This document shows, piece by piece, positions 1 through 12,508 of a stretch of DNA of 64,000 nt. Below the pieces are notes generated by a model. The model was not told the DNA's origin. It made no database searches and saw only the letters and a list, made by a program, of their open reading frames with translations. A program made the translations under genes and the position numbers. Each line of letters begins with the position of its first letter. The first letter of the stretch is position 1. Origin of the DNA: Hawksworthiomyces lignivorus (Eukaryota > Ascomycota > Sordariomycetes > Ophiostomatales > Ophiostomataceae); NCBI GenBank assembly GCA_002917075.1, contig NTMA01000014.1:310001-374000 (forward strand), given 5' to 3'.

Positions 1-2176
1 GTCAAGCCTGGGCTCATTGTGGCGGGCATTGTCAGTTCGTGGACGTGGTCGGCCACGCTCTTGACGAGCTCGACCTTCGCGTATGCATATGGTATCTCGG
101 GCCCCATGTGGTACGCAGCCCTGGGCTCGTCTCAGGTCTTGCTGTTCTCTATGCTGTCACTCATGGTCAAGAGAGATTTACCCGGCGCACACACGTTTCC
201 GGAGATTGTCCTCTCACGCCATGGCCCCGTCGCGCATGCTATCTACCTAGTCTTCGGCTGGGTGACAAACATGTGTATGTATATTCTCTATCAAACAGGG
301 TACCGGCCCGCCTCTCAATTCTTATTTCTAGTCCGCTAACCACTCGGGTATGTCTGTCTAGTTGTGGGTGCAACACTTGTCCTTGGTGGGGCACAAGTTG
401 TGGCCGGCCTCTCAGGAGTGAATGTATATGCAGCTTGCTTCATTGTATGTATCCTTACCCAAAATGTTGCAGCATGAAGGCGGCTTCTTGGATGAGCATT
501 TTACTGATACGCGTAGATCCCCCTCGCAGTCGCTGCATACGTCATCCAAGGTGGCTTGCGGAGCACGTTCGTTGCCGATTACATTCACACTGTCATTCTC
601 TTCGTGGTCATTTTCACCTTTGCCTTTGCGCTCTATACAACAGACGATTATGTTGGCAGCCCCGGCAGGTTCTACGACCTCTTGACCGAAGCCGCAAAGG
701 TCTCGCCTCTGCCCAACAACAAGGACGGCTCTTGGCTGACTTTCCAGTCTCACGGCGGGCTGGTCTTCGCTGCTATTATTTTCCTGGGGAGCTTCTCTAC
801 TGTCTGGCTGGACCAAGCTTACTGGCAGCGTGCCATCGCGTCCAGGCCTGAGACCAGCGTGAAGGCGTATCTGCTTGGAGGAGTATGTTTATTTGATGAA
901 AGTCCCTTAGTTCTTGAGTATGCCTGATGGATTTATCGTGGCTGACTTAGTGACTTGACAGCTGGCATGGTATGGAATCCCATACGGCTTTGCGACGGCG
1001 ATGGGACTGGGCTGCGTGGCCATGACGGGCTCGCCGACCTTCCCGACCTATCCCAACCCGCTCGATGCGAAGCAGGTCGGCGGCGGGTTCTCAGCCCCGG
1101 CGACGGCCATTGCTCTGATGGGGAAGAACGGCGCCGCGCTGATGCTCCTGCTCCTCTTCATGGCCATCACCTCGGCGACGTCGGCGGAGCTCATCGCCGT
1201 CTCGTCGCTGTGGACGTTTGACATTTACAAGCTCTACGTCAACAAGGCCGCCAGCTCGGCGCAGCTGGTCTACCAGGCGCACTACAGCATCATGGCGTAC
1301 TCGGTCATCCTAGCCGGGTTCTGCTGCGGCTTGAGCTACAGCGGCATCGACATCACGTGGATTCTCACCCAGGGCGGCTGCATCATCGGCGGCGGCGGCA
1401 TCCCGCTCGGGCTGATCCTCCTGTGGCCCAAGCGCATGTCGACACCAGCCGCGATCGCCGCCCCACTCATCGCCATGCCGCTCGGGATCATGGCCTGGCT
1501 GGTGACGACGCATTTGCGGTCTGGGTCCATCAGCGTCACGACCACCGGAGACATCACTAATAGCCTAACAGGAAGCGCAACGACGTGCGGGACAGGCGCC
1601 GTAGTGGCCGTGCTCTTCTCCTTCTTATTTCCATACAAGTACACGTCCAATGATCCTGCCCACATTGCCCGGGTAGAGAAGATCCGAGGCATTGCATCTC
1701 TGGTGGGTCAGGCTATTGCTGGAGAGTCTGATATGAGGGCGGAGCTTGCCATAGAAGAGAAAGGCGCAGACGCCGCCGAGAGCAAGGGTGCGAATGGTGT
1801 CCTTGCCGGACAACCTACGGCGACAGAGATTAATGTGTCAGACGGCGAGGCTGGCGCCACAGGTAACGATGTGGTCGACTTCCTCACGGCTAACCACATC
1901 GTGCCTCTGGACTTAGCCCTGTACCACAAAGTCCGCCGCCTCGCCATCTGGTCGTGTGCCGTCTTTTTTGTGTTTGCTATGGTGCTGTTTCCCTTCACTT
2001 TTTATGGCACTGGTTTCATTTTCACCAAGGCAGCGCTCACAGGCTGGATAGCCATCAGTCTGATATGGGTTTTCTTCAGCGCTATTGCTTGTATTGTCTG
2101 GCCGGTGGCGGAAAGTTTTGGAGACCTCAGCATTATGGTGCGGATGCTTATTAAAGATCTGACGTCTCGCAAATGA
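1..2176 (+). CDS. Dur3-type urea transporter (SSS family), 5' end missing
   Basis: Plasma-membrane sodium:solute-symporter-family protein of the fungal Dur3 urea-uptake type. It is open from base 1, so the N-terminus lies outside the window. Exons 1-274, 362-444, 517-882 and 962-2176 join in phase through introns with GTATGT donors and TAG, TAG and CAG acceptors. The 645 visible residues fit a family length of about 650-700. Support: a run of hydrophobic segments, the region GGLRSTFVADYIHTVIL, and WLDQAYWQRAIAS followed by MAITSATSAELIAVSSL, which I recognise from Dur3 relatives. A hydrophilic loop (about residues 450-530) precedes the last membrane segments. It converges on the tps2 gene. 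Substrate is inferred from family; fungi carry several paralogues, some taking polyamines or unknown solutes. Confidence 0.85.
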
Positions 2177-2705
2177 TGCCCAGAGAAAAATTAGACGGAT
2201 ATGCTTGTTCGGATCGCTCAAATATTCTACTTCCCTTTTTTAGAATCTGGAATGCACCTAGAATCGCGAATAGACGCCTTTGAAAATATAATTTAAAAAG
2301 AGAGCCAGTGGAGTAGAAGTAGTTTGACAACTGCGTAGGTAGGACAGAATAAGGAGATATTAATAAGGCTGGGGAAAGGGGCCATGTGCAGAACCCTCTA
2401 CCACGCCGGGCATTCTATTGCACCGTGGCAGCAAAAGCAGCTCCATTTGTTTGGACAATGGCTACTTTGCGCTTCGTGGTTGATGTTTATCACGTCACAT
2501 CGCCTCTGAACATCTTGGAATCCAAAGTTGTAAAAAATTAAATAACATGTAAAGGATGACAATAAAATCTATATGCTGACGCGAGAGTACCATGCTCAAC
2601 CAATTCCAGGCGTTTTCTCGTTTATTCATAGCCTCCATCGCCTGCTTGCTCGCTTTCATGTCAGCAGCTAGAGCTGTTCAAGAGCGAGCTCAGGTCAAAA
2701 CAGAC
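2177..2705. other. Convergent intergenic region
   Basis: AT-rich spacer between the stop codons of the urea transporter (plus strand) and tps2 (minus strand), presumably holding both 3' UTRs. I see no coding signal; plus-strand frames entering tps2 are antisense shadows. Confidence 0.6.
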
Positions 2706-5700
2706 CTACTGTGGAATTCGTCCTTCCACTGCGGTAATGGCGGCCAGGTTGACTTCGCCAATGGTAGCCGGTGTTCCCGCAGTGCCAGCGAGGAGCGACA
2801 CGCAGTCGATGACATCTTCTGGTTCCAAGAGATGCCACTTGGCCAATGTGACCTTCGTGCTTGCGCCGACAGTGACGGTAAAGAGGTGGTCCGGCTCCAC
2901 GTCGGCCGGCTTGTCATCATCATGGGGGCACGACAAGCCATTGAGAGCACGGAACATATCCTCATCAGTAGCATCATCACCCATGCAGAGAACAAACTCC
3001 AGCTCATTATCACGGGTAGGGCTCTGAGTCGCAGCCGGTGTGCCATTCACTTGCTCTTCGGGTGCTCCTGTGCCGCAGCCCGCAACACTCTGCATGTCGG
3101 AACTGTATGACGCCACCAAACGCTTGACAATTTCGCCTTTGTTAATGAATGTCGGACGCACTTCAAGATTTGCTTTGCCAGTCATGACATCGACGTCCCA
3201 ATTCCGGACAACACCAGCCTCGAGCTCCTTGTGACATTCTCTCGCCATATGCGGACCTTGTTCGGGGTCGGCAAGTCGATAATGCCAAGTCAAGGCACAG
3301 CGTTTACGTTCAATGAACGAGCCTTGAAGAAAGTTAGTAAAACTATGAATGTAGTGCTAAGAGGTATATGGTATAATAAAAAAAATTGGCAAGGAAGGGA
3401 GAATAGAAAAGATCAAGACGCATAACGTACCTGGGCAACGGTCGGTGTACTTCTGGAAAACGGCGAGCACCTCGGTTTGCCAACCCATGTCTAGCTTCTC
3501 GGCAAGATTCTCCCACTCCTGCTGACCCGGGTGTCGCATAAAGCTACCGTGCTCAGCACTAAATCCAAGCTCTTGAATATGGCCAAGGTGTTGACTCAAG
3601 AAATCCTGGTCGCGGCCGCTGATGATCCACACTGCATTGCGGTGGTCGGCTGCCAGCGCCTTGAGGCCTTTGATGATTTCCTCGGAGGGAACAGCAGCGC
3701 TCGGTTCGCGCACAATTGGGGTCAGAGTGCCGTCGTAGTCAAACAAAAAGAGACGGCGGCGGGCATCGCGGTAACGGGTAAGAAGGTCGGAACGATCGAG
3801 CAGCGGCGTGGCATGAACATTCCGCCGAGAGCTGAGGACATTCACCAGACGGCTTAGGAATGTGGTGATCCAGTGCTGCACAGTATTGGTTGTGATATGC
3901 TTGTATAGGTGGGCCTGCATGCGGTCTTGGTCTTGCTCCGACAACGTCAAGCCACGGTGAATGGCATCAGCAACGACCGTGTAGTCCCAAGGATTGATGT
4001 GAATAGCTTCGCGCAGACTGCCAGCAGTACCGCTGAATTCAGAGAGGATGAGAGGACCGTGATTGTCGCGTTGGCAAATCACGTACTCCAGGCTGGTGGT
4101 GTTCATTCCGTCTCTGACCGAGGTGATGAGGCCAATGTCACCTGCACGGAGAAGGGCAAAATATTCGTCCTGGCTAAGGTACTGAGGGTAATGCTGGACG
4201 GGCGAGAAGCTCAGCGAGCCGTATGTGCCATTGATGGATGTCACAAGCTCGTTGACGCGGCTAACAATCTTGATCTCTTCATTGTCGTGCTCCTCTTCGA
4301 TTGACGTAGGACTCGTGACCTGAATCAAAACCACACGTTCACGCCACTCAGGATATTTAGCCAAGAAGCACTCAAAGGCCAGGAGCTTCTTATCCACGCC
4401 CCGAATGCTGTCGAGACGATCGCGGCCGACAATGATCTTCTTGCCAGCGTACATGTTTCGCAGTGCTTCGTATTTTTCATTGACTGCATTGCTCCAGGCC
4501 AATCGCTCGACCTTGGCCACGTCGATCCCGATAGGAAAGACTCCGAATTCGACGTGTGATCCGAATGTCTCGACACCATTGGCGTCTGATTTGAAATTGA
4601 GCAGCCGTGTGCAACAGCTAGAAAAGTGGCGAGCATATCCAAAGCTCTGGAAGCCGATGAGATCGGCTCCCAAGACGCCTTCGAGCACCTCCTTTCGACG
4701 CGGCAGGCAGCGGAAGAACTCACTGCTGGGGAAGGGCGAGTGCAAGTAGAAAGAGATATACATTCCAGGGAACCGCTGACGGAGCATGCTGGGAAGCAGC
4801 ATTAGGTAATAGTCATGGATGATGACAATGTCACCTGGTTTGTAGATCTCGGAAATCTTATTGGCGAACTTCTGGTTCATACGGTAAAAGTCTGCCCACT
4901 GCAAGCGCTCATTGCGGCCATCAGTTGGGCCGTGTTGCTTGTAGTGGAAGAGACCATAGAGTTCATGCTCAGCATAGCGCCTCCAGCGTGCCTGATCCTT
5001 GAGACGAATGCCCTCTTCCGTGTTGTCTGCAGCGTCGTCCACCAGCCATACTGGGACGACTTTGGTACGGCTCTCGCGGACAAGCTGCTGCTCGAGTCGG
5101 ATCATGTCGTCGCGGGGAATGAACAAACCATCGGCATCAGTGTTCTGGGGTGCAGTAGTTGGCTTGAAGCCCTCGACGGTAACAGGAGCTGAAAGAGAGT
5201 TTAGCGGAGGAACGGTAGCTGTCGTGGGTGGCGTGTCAGGAGGGGAGAGCACTTCGACCGGCTGCTCGATTTCTCCGGTCCAGGCAACAACAGTATGGTT
5301 CCAGGGCGACTGGTCGGATGAGAGGTAAGAGAACGAATCGAAGAGAGCGGATTGGCCTCGACGTGGTTTGAGGTCCTAGCAGGCTGAAGTTAGCACATCT
5401 GCTTGGTCGTTCTGCTCATTCTGCCGGCTATCGCTGCCTCATATGTAACCTCTCTCTCTCCTCGTCGACTTTCAACGTACCCAATCAGTGCCCTTTCGGT
5501 AACCCAAACTATGAGGGATATTAAAGGTAATAGAGATAACCGTTCCACTCAGTGCCAGGTCCGGGTTGTCCTGTCGGATTTCCGACAAGGACTCTCGTCT
5601 TGCAGCCATGTCTAACGTGTTCTTCAGCGTCTGTCTGAGAAGATTGGCACCAGAAGCGCTGTTCTTTAAGATCCCAGGGCCAGCGGCAGAGGCCGAAGGA

Positions 5701-6026
5701 GAGCTGTGCGATGTTGAGTCGTGGCCCGGGGGGGTTGGAAGTGCGCTCCGACTGTCTTGTGAGCCGTAGGAGGCACCGCTGAGGGGAGGAGGGCGGTGGT
5801 GACGAGGATTAGGGGCAATTGGGGATGCAATTTCGGGTGTCACAGGGACTTCCGTAATCGACTTCCGACGATATGGTGGAAGAGAAGGAGAATCTGTCCG
5901 TTCGTCTATGATACTAGAGGATGGGGAAAGTGCTTCGTGGTCGTCTGGAGAACGGGGGTTGCTCCTCGAGAAGTCTTCGGTGGAATCGATGGCTGAGGCT
6001 GGGACCTGTTGCTGTTCTTGAGACAT
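2706..6026 (-). CDS. tps2: Trehalose-6-phosphate phosphatase (Tps2/OrlA type)
   Basis: Cytosolic enzyme of trehalose synthesis, converting trehalose-6-phosphate to trehalose, usually in a complex with Tps1. Exons 6026-5481, 5375-3431 and 3322-2706 (transcript order) give 1035 residues; both introns have GTACGT donors and phases match. The first ~150 residues are Ser/Pro-rich and look disordered. A GT20 synthase-like domain follows (about 200-690), with GRDRLDSIRGV where active Tps1 has Lys in place of the second Arg, consistent with a non-catalytic regulatory role. The HAD phosphatase domain begins with the nucleophile motif FDYDGTLTPI near residue 730 and later has MGDDATDEDMF; these DxDxT and DD motifs argue for an active phosphatase rather than a Tps3/Tsl1 subunit. 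I chose ATG 6026 because upstream in-frame sequence to 6191 is hydrophobic and non-homologous-looking. Confidence 0.93.
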
Positions 6027-7300
6027 GGTGACAAGAATTAGAGAGGATCTCAATAAAGGGACAGCTAGACAGGTGGAGGTACGAGCGCAGCAGCAAGAGA
6101 GGCGGAGCAAGGTAGAAGAATGAAGAAGAAGAAAGCAAAGGGAGACGAAGCCAATCTTTGCTGCTGGTAAGGGACAATAACGGTGGGGCAATTTTAGACA
6201 GATAAGAAGAGAACAAGGGTAGGTGGATAGGTGATAAACGGGGGGAGGATTAGAGTGTGGAGGGGAATGTGAAAGGAGTGTGACGACAAGAGTGAACTGG
6301 AAGAATGTGAAGCAAAGAAAAGGTCGAAAAATAGAAATCTGTAGAGCACATCAAACATCGTCAATCTCAGTAAAAAGTCTCCGGATACACTGTATCCCTC
6401 GCCGCCAGCACCTTCCTCGCCAAACTATTTCGCTACATCTATCGCTCTTTCCTAACGGACCCAATGCCGCAAACGATGATGCTCATCTCAAAACAAAATT
6501 GATTGTGATTGGACAGAACATAATATCGGGACAAAACTATGGGGCGATCTTAGATGTAATTGGTGCAATTCAACATGGGGAGCTTTGGTGGGGTTGAGGG
6601 ACAAGAAGGAGCGCTGGAGAGGGAGACTTTTAACGTCCTTTCCGTTTTGCTCTCTTCTCGGACAATAACACAGACAAAAGACCAGGAAAGACAGAAAAAA
6701 AAATTAGAAAAAAAAATTAATAAGGTCGAAATTTCGAGAAAAAGCAAGAACAATTGGCAACCTTGAAACAATCAAAATGTTTGAGAAAAGCACAGAGAGA
6801 AAGAGCAGGCAAGACAAGGACAAAACGAGGGGTGAGGGGGAAAGAGAAGGTCCTGTCGGCCAGATCAGGCAATAGCACTCTGCTACTTACTGGCTTATTG
6901 ACGTAATGGCCAAGAGCTCTTTCTGAATTTTGCTCACCCAAGCGATCGGACGATCGGAAACTGATTGGACGCGGAAAAGTAAGGAATCAGAAGAGGACGG
7001 ACTCAGCAAATAAGAAATAAAAATAAATGGAAAATAAAAATAGAGAATATTGGTCGACTTCAGGGACAAACGTGAAGCAAAAAGATCGAAGATCGCTAGA
7101 GATCGCAACAGGGAAAAAAAGGAGCGAGATCGAAAGAAAATGAAAAGAAGAGAGAAAAAAAAATATTGAGAGAAAGAGAGAGAGGGAGAGGACGAGGAAA
7201 AGAGGGGGTTGAAAAAAGACCGAGAACACGGAGAGAGACGTGGAAGAACTTAAAACGAATTTGGCCACGATTTCCCCGGTCTGCAACTTAGACGACGAGC
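6027..7300 (-). promoter_or_regulatory. Upstream/leader region of tps2 with CCCCT motifs and a CT-rich tract
   Basis: Read on the tps2 strand, this region has four CCCCT cores (stress-response-element type; complement at 6261-6265, 6828-6832, 6835-6839, 7203-7207) and a long pyrimidine-rich tract (about 7105-7225), a common feature of strongly expressed fungal promoters. CCCCT control of trehalose genes by Msn2/4-like factors is known from yeast; its use here is inference. The transcription start cannot be located. Confidence 0.4.
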
Positions 7301-9890
7301 GACATCGTCAGCATTAGAAACATAAAAGCACCGAACAACCTCAGCTTCAGTACCTTTGTCTGGCTGACTCAGGCCGGCCTAGACCATTTTCTGTTTCGTG
7401 CTCTGGAGGACCTCAAAGTTTCCCCAAGTGGGGAATCGGTTTGCCCGCCTTTGCTGCATGTCGGCCAGACTAGCCTACGGCTCGGTGCAACAAGCAGTCT
7501 AGACGAAAATTGCGACTACGAGTATGCCCGACCACTGCAACGCGGTCTTGAGACGAACGGCTCTGCGGCAGATACAAGCCGCAGTCGCAGGAGCAGGCAG
7601 AAGGCACAGCGCTGCAGCACTTTCGGGTCGAGAGCGACAGCAGCCGACGTCAGGCGTAGTAACAGCAGCAGACGCAGCAGCAGACGCAGCAGCAGAGCCA
7701 GAGGAGGCAGCAGCAGAAACACCCGCAGCAGGGATGGCCGAGATAGAAAAGGAACGGGAAAGAGAAGGCAACGATCCCAGCCTGCTCCCGCTCAGCCGTG
7801 TTTCTCCGACCTCTGGGCGCTTTTTCACATGGGGCTAAAGCAACACTGTCACTGGCTGTGTGCTTGCAATTATCGTGATTCCTTTTACGCGTTCAACTCG
7901 CCGATGCGGTAAGAAGACGGACGAGGGACTTTTATCATGCTCCTCTTTGTTCCATTTGTTTTGCCTTTTTTCTTTTGTGACCTATCTCATGCTGCGGCAG
8001 AGTGGCCTGATGCGACAACAGACAGAACAAAAAAATTTTCCAAAAAAAAATTAACGGAGAGAAACACAATCAACACATCGCTTGTTTCTGCATTTGTCCT
8101 CGGCTCGACTTACCAATTGGCTGCCGAGACGGCGGTGCTCCGGCACTGCGAATTCTAAGCTGCTGATGCGGCCCTTTTCTGATTCGCTCCTATGTCGGTG
8201 CTACAATGCAGGGGTGGCCATCGTAGCGATTACTGAGATAAAACAGTAGATGCACATGCAAAGCAGCCGTTCAAACGCTGGCTTGAACTCACATTGCGTG
8301 CAGATTTATCTTTGGGATGCAGTGCAGAGTTGAATTAATCTTAGAAAAAGCTTCCTAGTCAAACAGACGTAAGTAATTTATATCTGGGAACGTAATGAAA
8401 TAAAAAGGGTAGGTAGCTAATGCAATGGCGGGGTATACAATGCCTTGCGTACAGAGGAAGAAGGGAGAAGCTATGGGTCTATGGACCTAAGCAACCTTGA
8501 TAATTTGTATTTAGGGATGAGAGAACATCATCGTCCTTGCTAAGAACAGAATCCATGGTTTGTCTTGAGATTGTTTCAGTCTGACGAAGACGATAAGGGA
8601 AAAAAAAAAAAAAAATAACGCAGCAGAAGACGAGTAGAATTCTGATGCCGTCCAGTGTGCCTGTTTCTTCCTGCGGAGGGACCCGGTTGAGCGCTCGCCC
8701 AACCTGCTCCAAAGAGACGAAAATTGTCCACGGATCTCTCTACACGTTCTATGACGCGGAAACGGAGGGGCAGTTAACGACTGAAATAGCATCGGCCCGA
8801 AAGTCATTTCTCTGTCTTTGCTGGGTCAGATACCTGCTGAACTTACACTCTCCATCTCATGCCGGCTAGATATGTGGTCGTACTTTCGCTTCCGCCAAAT
8901 GAGTAGTCAGGGGCATGCACTGGCAGCCGCTATGCTGGAGTGTAGCCCTGCTGCGGTCTACCACTTTGAGCCTCATACTCTCTAGCGCTGTCGCGTGGCA
9001 GGCTGATTCGCAGTCACCGAGCTATACCGCGGGGTCACCACGGCTGGCTACGTTGTCCAGGTGAACAGTGCGGTGAACAGTGCTGTTATGAGTGCCTCTT
9101 TCTATTGATCAATTTATGGTGCTATTTTTGGTGCTCTTGGGATGCGGAGGCCTCGCATACAACGCAAAGCTCGCCCGTGGCTGGGCGGCGCTAGGTGGGC
9201 GACGATGCGTATGAAGACCAGCTAGAACACCAGGAAAAGAGGATCTAGAGAACAGTAGGCCGGGCCTGAGCAGATCTAGTTGCAGCGGCAAGATAAGATA
9301 GACGATCCCTTTGCTCGGCTCCATATCTGCGAGTAATGAAATCGGTCTATGAAGAACCCACTGCGGCTCATGCCGACCCACATAACCGAACCCCGGGCGG
9401 GGTGTCAGTGCTACGGGCGTAACGGTTTTTGCGGTCCAACGACTCCGGTATTAGAGATTAAAACGGTGTTGATAGATTGGAGTACTACCAATCCAACATT
9501 GTGACAGTTGTTTCGTGGCTCGATGTCACTTCGACTGAGGTCAAGGGTGACATCTCTCGCAAAGGCTGCAAGAGAGCGTGCAAGATGAAACGAAGGGGAC
9601 ACTAGATCGTCATAAATTTAGCATCAGGCACGGCTGTATCTGATTCCAGGTATGCTAAATGGGTCCCATGCATGCTACATGAACCACTTTTCCTGTTACA
9701 CTAATGCCCAGAAAATTAGTGAAGAGAGCAAGGACGAGACGTGATGAGCATCTCGAGTCGGACATGTAACAACTGTATATCTGAGTGAACAACGTGCATG
9801 CAAAAGGGTTCAAAATTGCTGTATCTGTTCACAGTTTCTAGTCTTCTGGTATTTTTATGGTCTACTGGGGGCTGCTCTCCAGTTCATGCT
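7301..9890. other. Long stretch without recognisable genes
   Basis: About 2.6 kb between the tps2 upstream region and the SDR gene. Frames are short and without family motifs. It contains a CAG-rich patch (7662-7731), a 16-bp A run near 8600-8615, and otherwise mixed AT-rich DNA. It may hold a long tps2 leader or a non-coding transcript; nothing shows this directly. Confidence 0.5.
7662..7731. repeat. CAG/CTG-rich imperfect trinucleotide repeat
   Basis: Imperfect CAGCAG(AC/CC) units over about 70 bp. All six frames are short, and the frames through it look like low-complexity Arg/Ser, Ala or Leu peptides, so I treat it as non-coding. Confidence 0.7.
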
Positions 9891-10953
9891 TTAATAACTG
9901 GCTGTTGCAACGGACATGCGGCCGCCATCAACTGCCAGAATCATTCCGTTGCAAAACGAGCCCGCGGCGCTGGCCAGGTACAGAATCATGCCGGCCATGT
10001 CGCCTTCGCCGCCAAACTTGCGTGCCGGGATGAATGCGGGGTGGCCGTATGGCTCGTTCTCCGGCTGGCGGCTCCCAGTCAGGACTGTCGCTAATTCTGA
10101 AGGGAACACTGCATGTGGAAATTAGCTGAGGGACTGCTAGCAAGGAACAGGACAAAGAGAGAAGACGCAATTAAAAAAAAAAATTTAAAAAAAAAAAGCA
10201 CAAGAATGCCTGAGAAAAGGACGTACGACCGGGCGCTAGCGCATTGGCGCGGATGCGGTACGGCGACAGCATGGCAGCCGCTTGCTTGGTGATCTGCAGA
10301 AGCGCCGCCTTGCTGCCCGCGTACACCGGCGTTGCCATCTGCCCCCGCATGTACGCGGCAACGCTGGAGGTGACGATGACCTGGCTCTGGATCTGCGGGT
10401 TGCTGGGGGGCGCCCCGGCGCTTGGCGCGCCGAATGCGGCCGAGTCTGCGAGCGCCTTCTGGTTGCCCTTATCCAGCAGCTCGAGGAACGCAAAGATCGT
10501 GTACAAGGTGCCGGTGAAGTTGACGTGGAAGGTGTCCGTGACCGCCGACATGGGTATCTCGTCAAAGAATCGCTTCCGCAGCTCGCTGACTGACAGCTTT
10601 GTCGGATCATACCACATCGGCGGGCCCACGATGCCCGCATTCGCCACCACGAGGTTGACCAGGCCGCCGGCCACGGGGTCCGCCGTGACAGCGTCAACAG
10701 CGGCCTGCAGCGATGCCCGGTCGCTCACGTCACACACGACAGGGACTAGCACCTCGCGCTGGACTTCCGCCTCCGCGTTGACTCTGGCTGCAGCCTCGCG
10801 CAGCACCGCCTCGCGCCGACCCAAGATAAACACACGCTTGGCACCGTTGGCTGCCAGGGCACGGGCCATGATGAGACCGATCCCCGTACCACCGCCTGTG
10901 ATGACGGCGACGATACCGTCAACCCGGAAGAGAGAAGCGGCCTGAAGAGACAT
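9891..10953 (-). CDS. Short-chain dehydrogenase/reductase
   Basis: NAD(P)-dependent classical SDR, 314 residues, substrate unknown. Exons 10953-10227 and 10108-9891 join C|TG across a 118-bp intron (GTACGT donor, GCAG acceptor). Residues 15-25 hold the nucleotide motif TGGGTGIG, the NAG motif follows near residue 105, and the catalytic Ser with Y-x3-K appears as VTSSVAAYM...YAGSK. The end (CNGMILAVDGGR) is the usual SDR C-terminal strand. The intron contains two A-runs. The neighbours give no pathway hint; the closest are secreted-protein genes on the same strand. Confidence 0.88.
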
Positions 10954-11503
10954 TTTTAGGTCTTGTCAAAGAAAGGACGGATTAAAGGAGCTCAAAAAAA
11001 GAAAATGGATTCGTCTTATCAAACTCCAGAAAATAGAAAGAAAGTTATAGGAGATGAGGCCATAATTTGAAGGATATGATAGTCGGTGAAAGTTGAGTAA
11101 TACGGAAACACCTGGTAAAGAGTCTGCCCGACTGGGTACCTCTGGGGTTACGTTTTCTGACATGCAACATGTGCGTAGTGCCACCATGAACGGATACGTC
11201 ACGGATAAAGCAAAATATTAGATATTATGGCTGATTAATATCAGACCGACTGAGAGTACGACGTTAACGATCTGCAATAAACATCGCAAGACCGAAGATT
11301 GCAGATATGAAACAAGAATCGTTCAGCATGATCCTATCTGCTGCAGAACAATGAACAAGGCAATATCTGGTTCTTTTAAATTCTATCTTTCCTCGCCCTG
11401 AAAAGCAAAGAGGCTAGGCGCACAGTGACTTTCATCTCCAGGTCGTGATATTAGCAATGTTGCGAATCATGAACCTCATCTCTTACCAACTACCATCATC
11501 CTC
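10954..11503. other. Intergenic region upstream of the SDR gene
   Basis: AT-rich 550 bp between the SDR start and the stop of the next minus-strand gene. No gene or clear motif seen; it must contain the SDR promoter. Confidence 0.5.
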
Positions 11504-12508
11504 TTAGTCTTCAGGCCAGTAGCTGTCACCGTGCTTCTTCTTCTTCTTCTCGATCTTCTTATTCATATCTTCAATGTCCTTCTCCTTCTGCTTTTCCTTC
11601 TTCTTTCTCTCCTTCTCGAGCTTCTTAGCGTGCTCCTTGGCTTTGTTCTTGTTGACGGGGCCGGGCTTGTTCATGGGCGGATTGTCGTAGTTGTCGGTCC
11701 CGCCGACTTTCACTTCCGGGGGTGGCATCTCTTCCTGCTTTGGCCGCTCATGACCGGGGCCCATCGGCTCTCCGTCCTCGTCCACAGAGTAGCGGTCTTC
11801 AACGGGGCTTGCATTTGCGAACGGAGCCGGCACAGTGCCGATCCAGTCACTCCGCTGCACCGGGTAGTACTCCACGCAGCTGGGCTCGAAGGGACACTTG
11901 TCCTGCTGCGTGCGGTGGGGATTGTTGGTGCAGGATGAGTCAAAGTCGCACAGCTGGTGGCGCATGACGCTGCAGGCGGCGCGCGAGTAGCACTTGACGG
12001 CACCCACCTGCGGGAAGCCCCAGGCCGCAATGTCGCGGATGTTGCCGAAGACGCGCTGGCCCGTGGCTGCAATGCTGCAGTTTTCTCTTCTGTGGATGCG
12101 CATTAGTAGGTGAACATTGTGCGTAGGCGACGGACTACCTCAGCCTTCTGACCGCTTGGGATGAGGACATTGTAAATGCATAAGAGATCAACGTACGCGA
12201 AGAATAGGCAGCAGCTGTTGCCAGAATACTGAATGGACTCAACCTCAACACTGTGAGCCTGGAGCGACGCTGCAGAACAAAGAGGTTAGCTAAAAATGGC
12301 CACGAAAGGATGGGGATGGCAGGCTCATACTGCAAAGTTCCGGCTTCAGCTTCACGACATCTCCGCGATAACCAGGTTCCGAGAAGAGTAGCAGCTCGTA
12401 TGCGGTGCTCTGGTGTGTCACGTCTCCCTCGTGAGGGTTGAAGGGCGACCCTGCAGTGAAAACTCCAGCCTCGGTGAGGAGGGCTGCAGCGAGAACGAAA
12501 TATTTCAT
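11504..12508 (-). CDS. Secreted Cys-rich protein, crystallin-like domain and Lys-rich tail (gene A)
   Basis: Predicted secreted protein of 278 residues. Exons 12508-12331, 12269-12197 and 12089-11504 join in phase; the second intron has a clear CTAAT branch point. Residues 1-20 (MKYFVLAAALLTEAGVFTAG) look like a signal peptide. Residues ~36-117 resemble a beta/gamma-crystallin-type Greek-key unit: YELLLFSEPGYRGD, then SVEVESIQYSG-x-SCCLFF and VGAVKCY. A second Cys-rich stretch (~120-160) follows, then an acidic/Pro linker and a strongly basic, coiled-coil-like tail (KEHAKKLEKERKKKEKQK...) ending SYWPED. The next upstream gene (13223-14221) carries the same core with an acidic segment instead. 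Function unknown; a secreted effector, defence or antagonism role is only inference. Confidence 0.78.

Noticed and set aside
2592..3110. 172-codon plus-strand frame with hydrophobic start
   Set aside because: Most of it is antisense to the tps2 phosphatase domain; no homology-like motifs.
7451..7912. Ser/Arg-rich plus-strand frame
   Set aside because: Produced by the CAG-rich repeat; all three frames and the opposite strand are equally open there.
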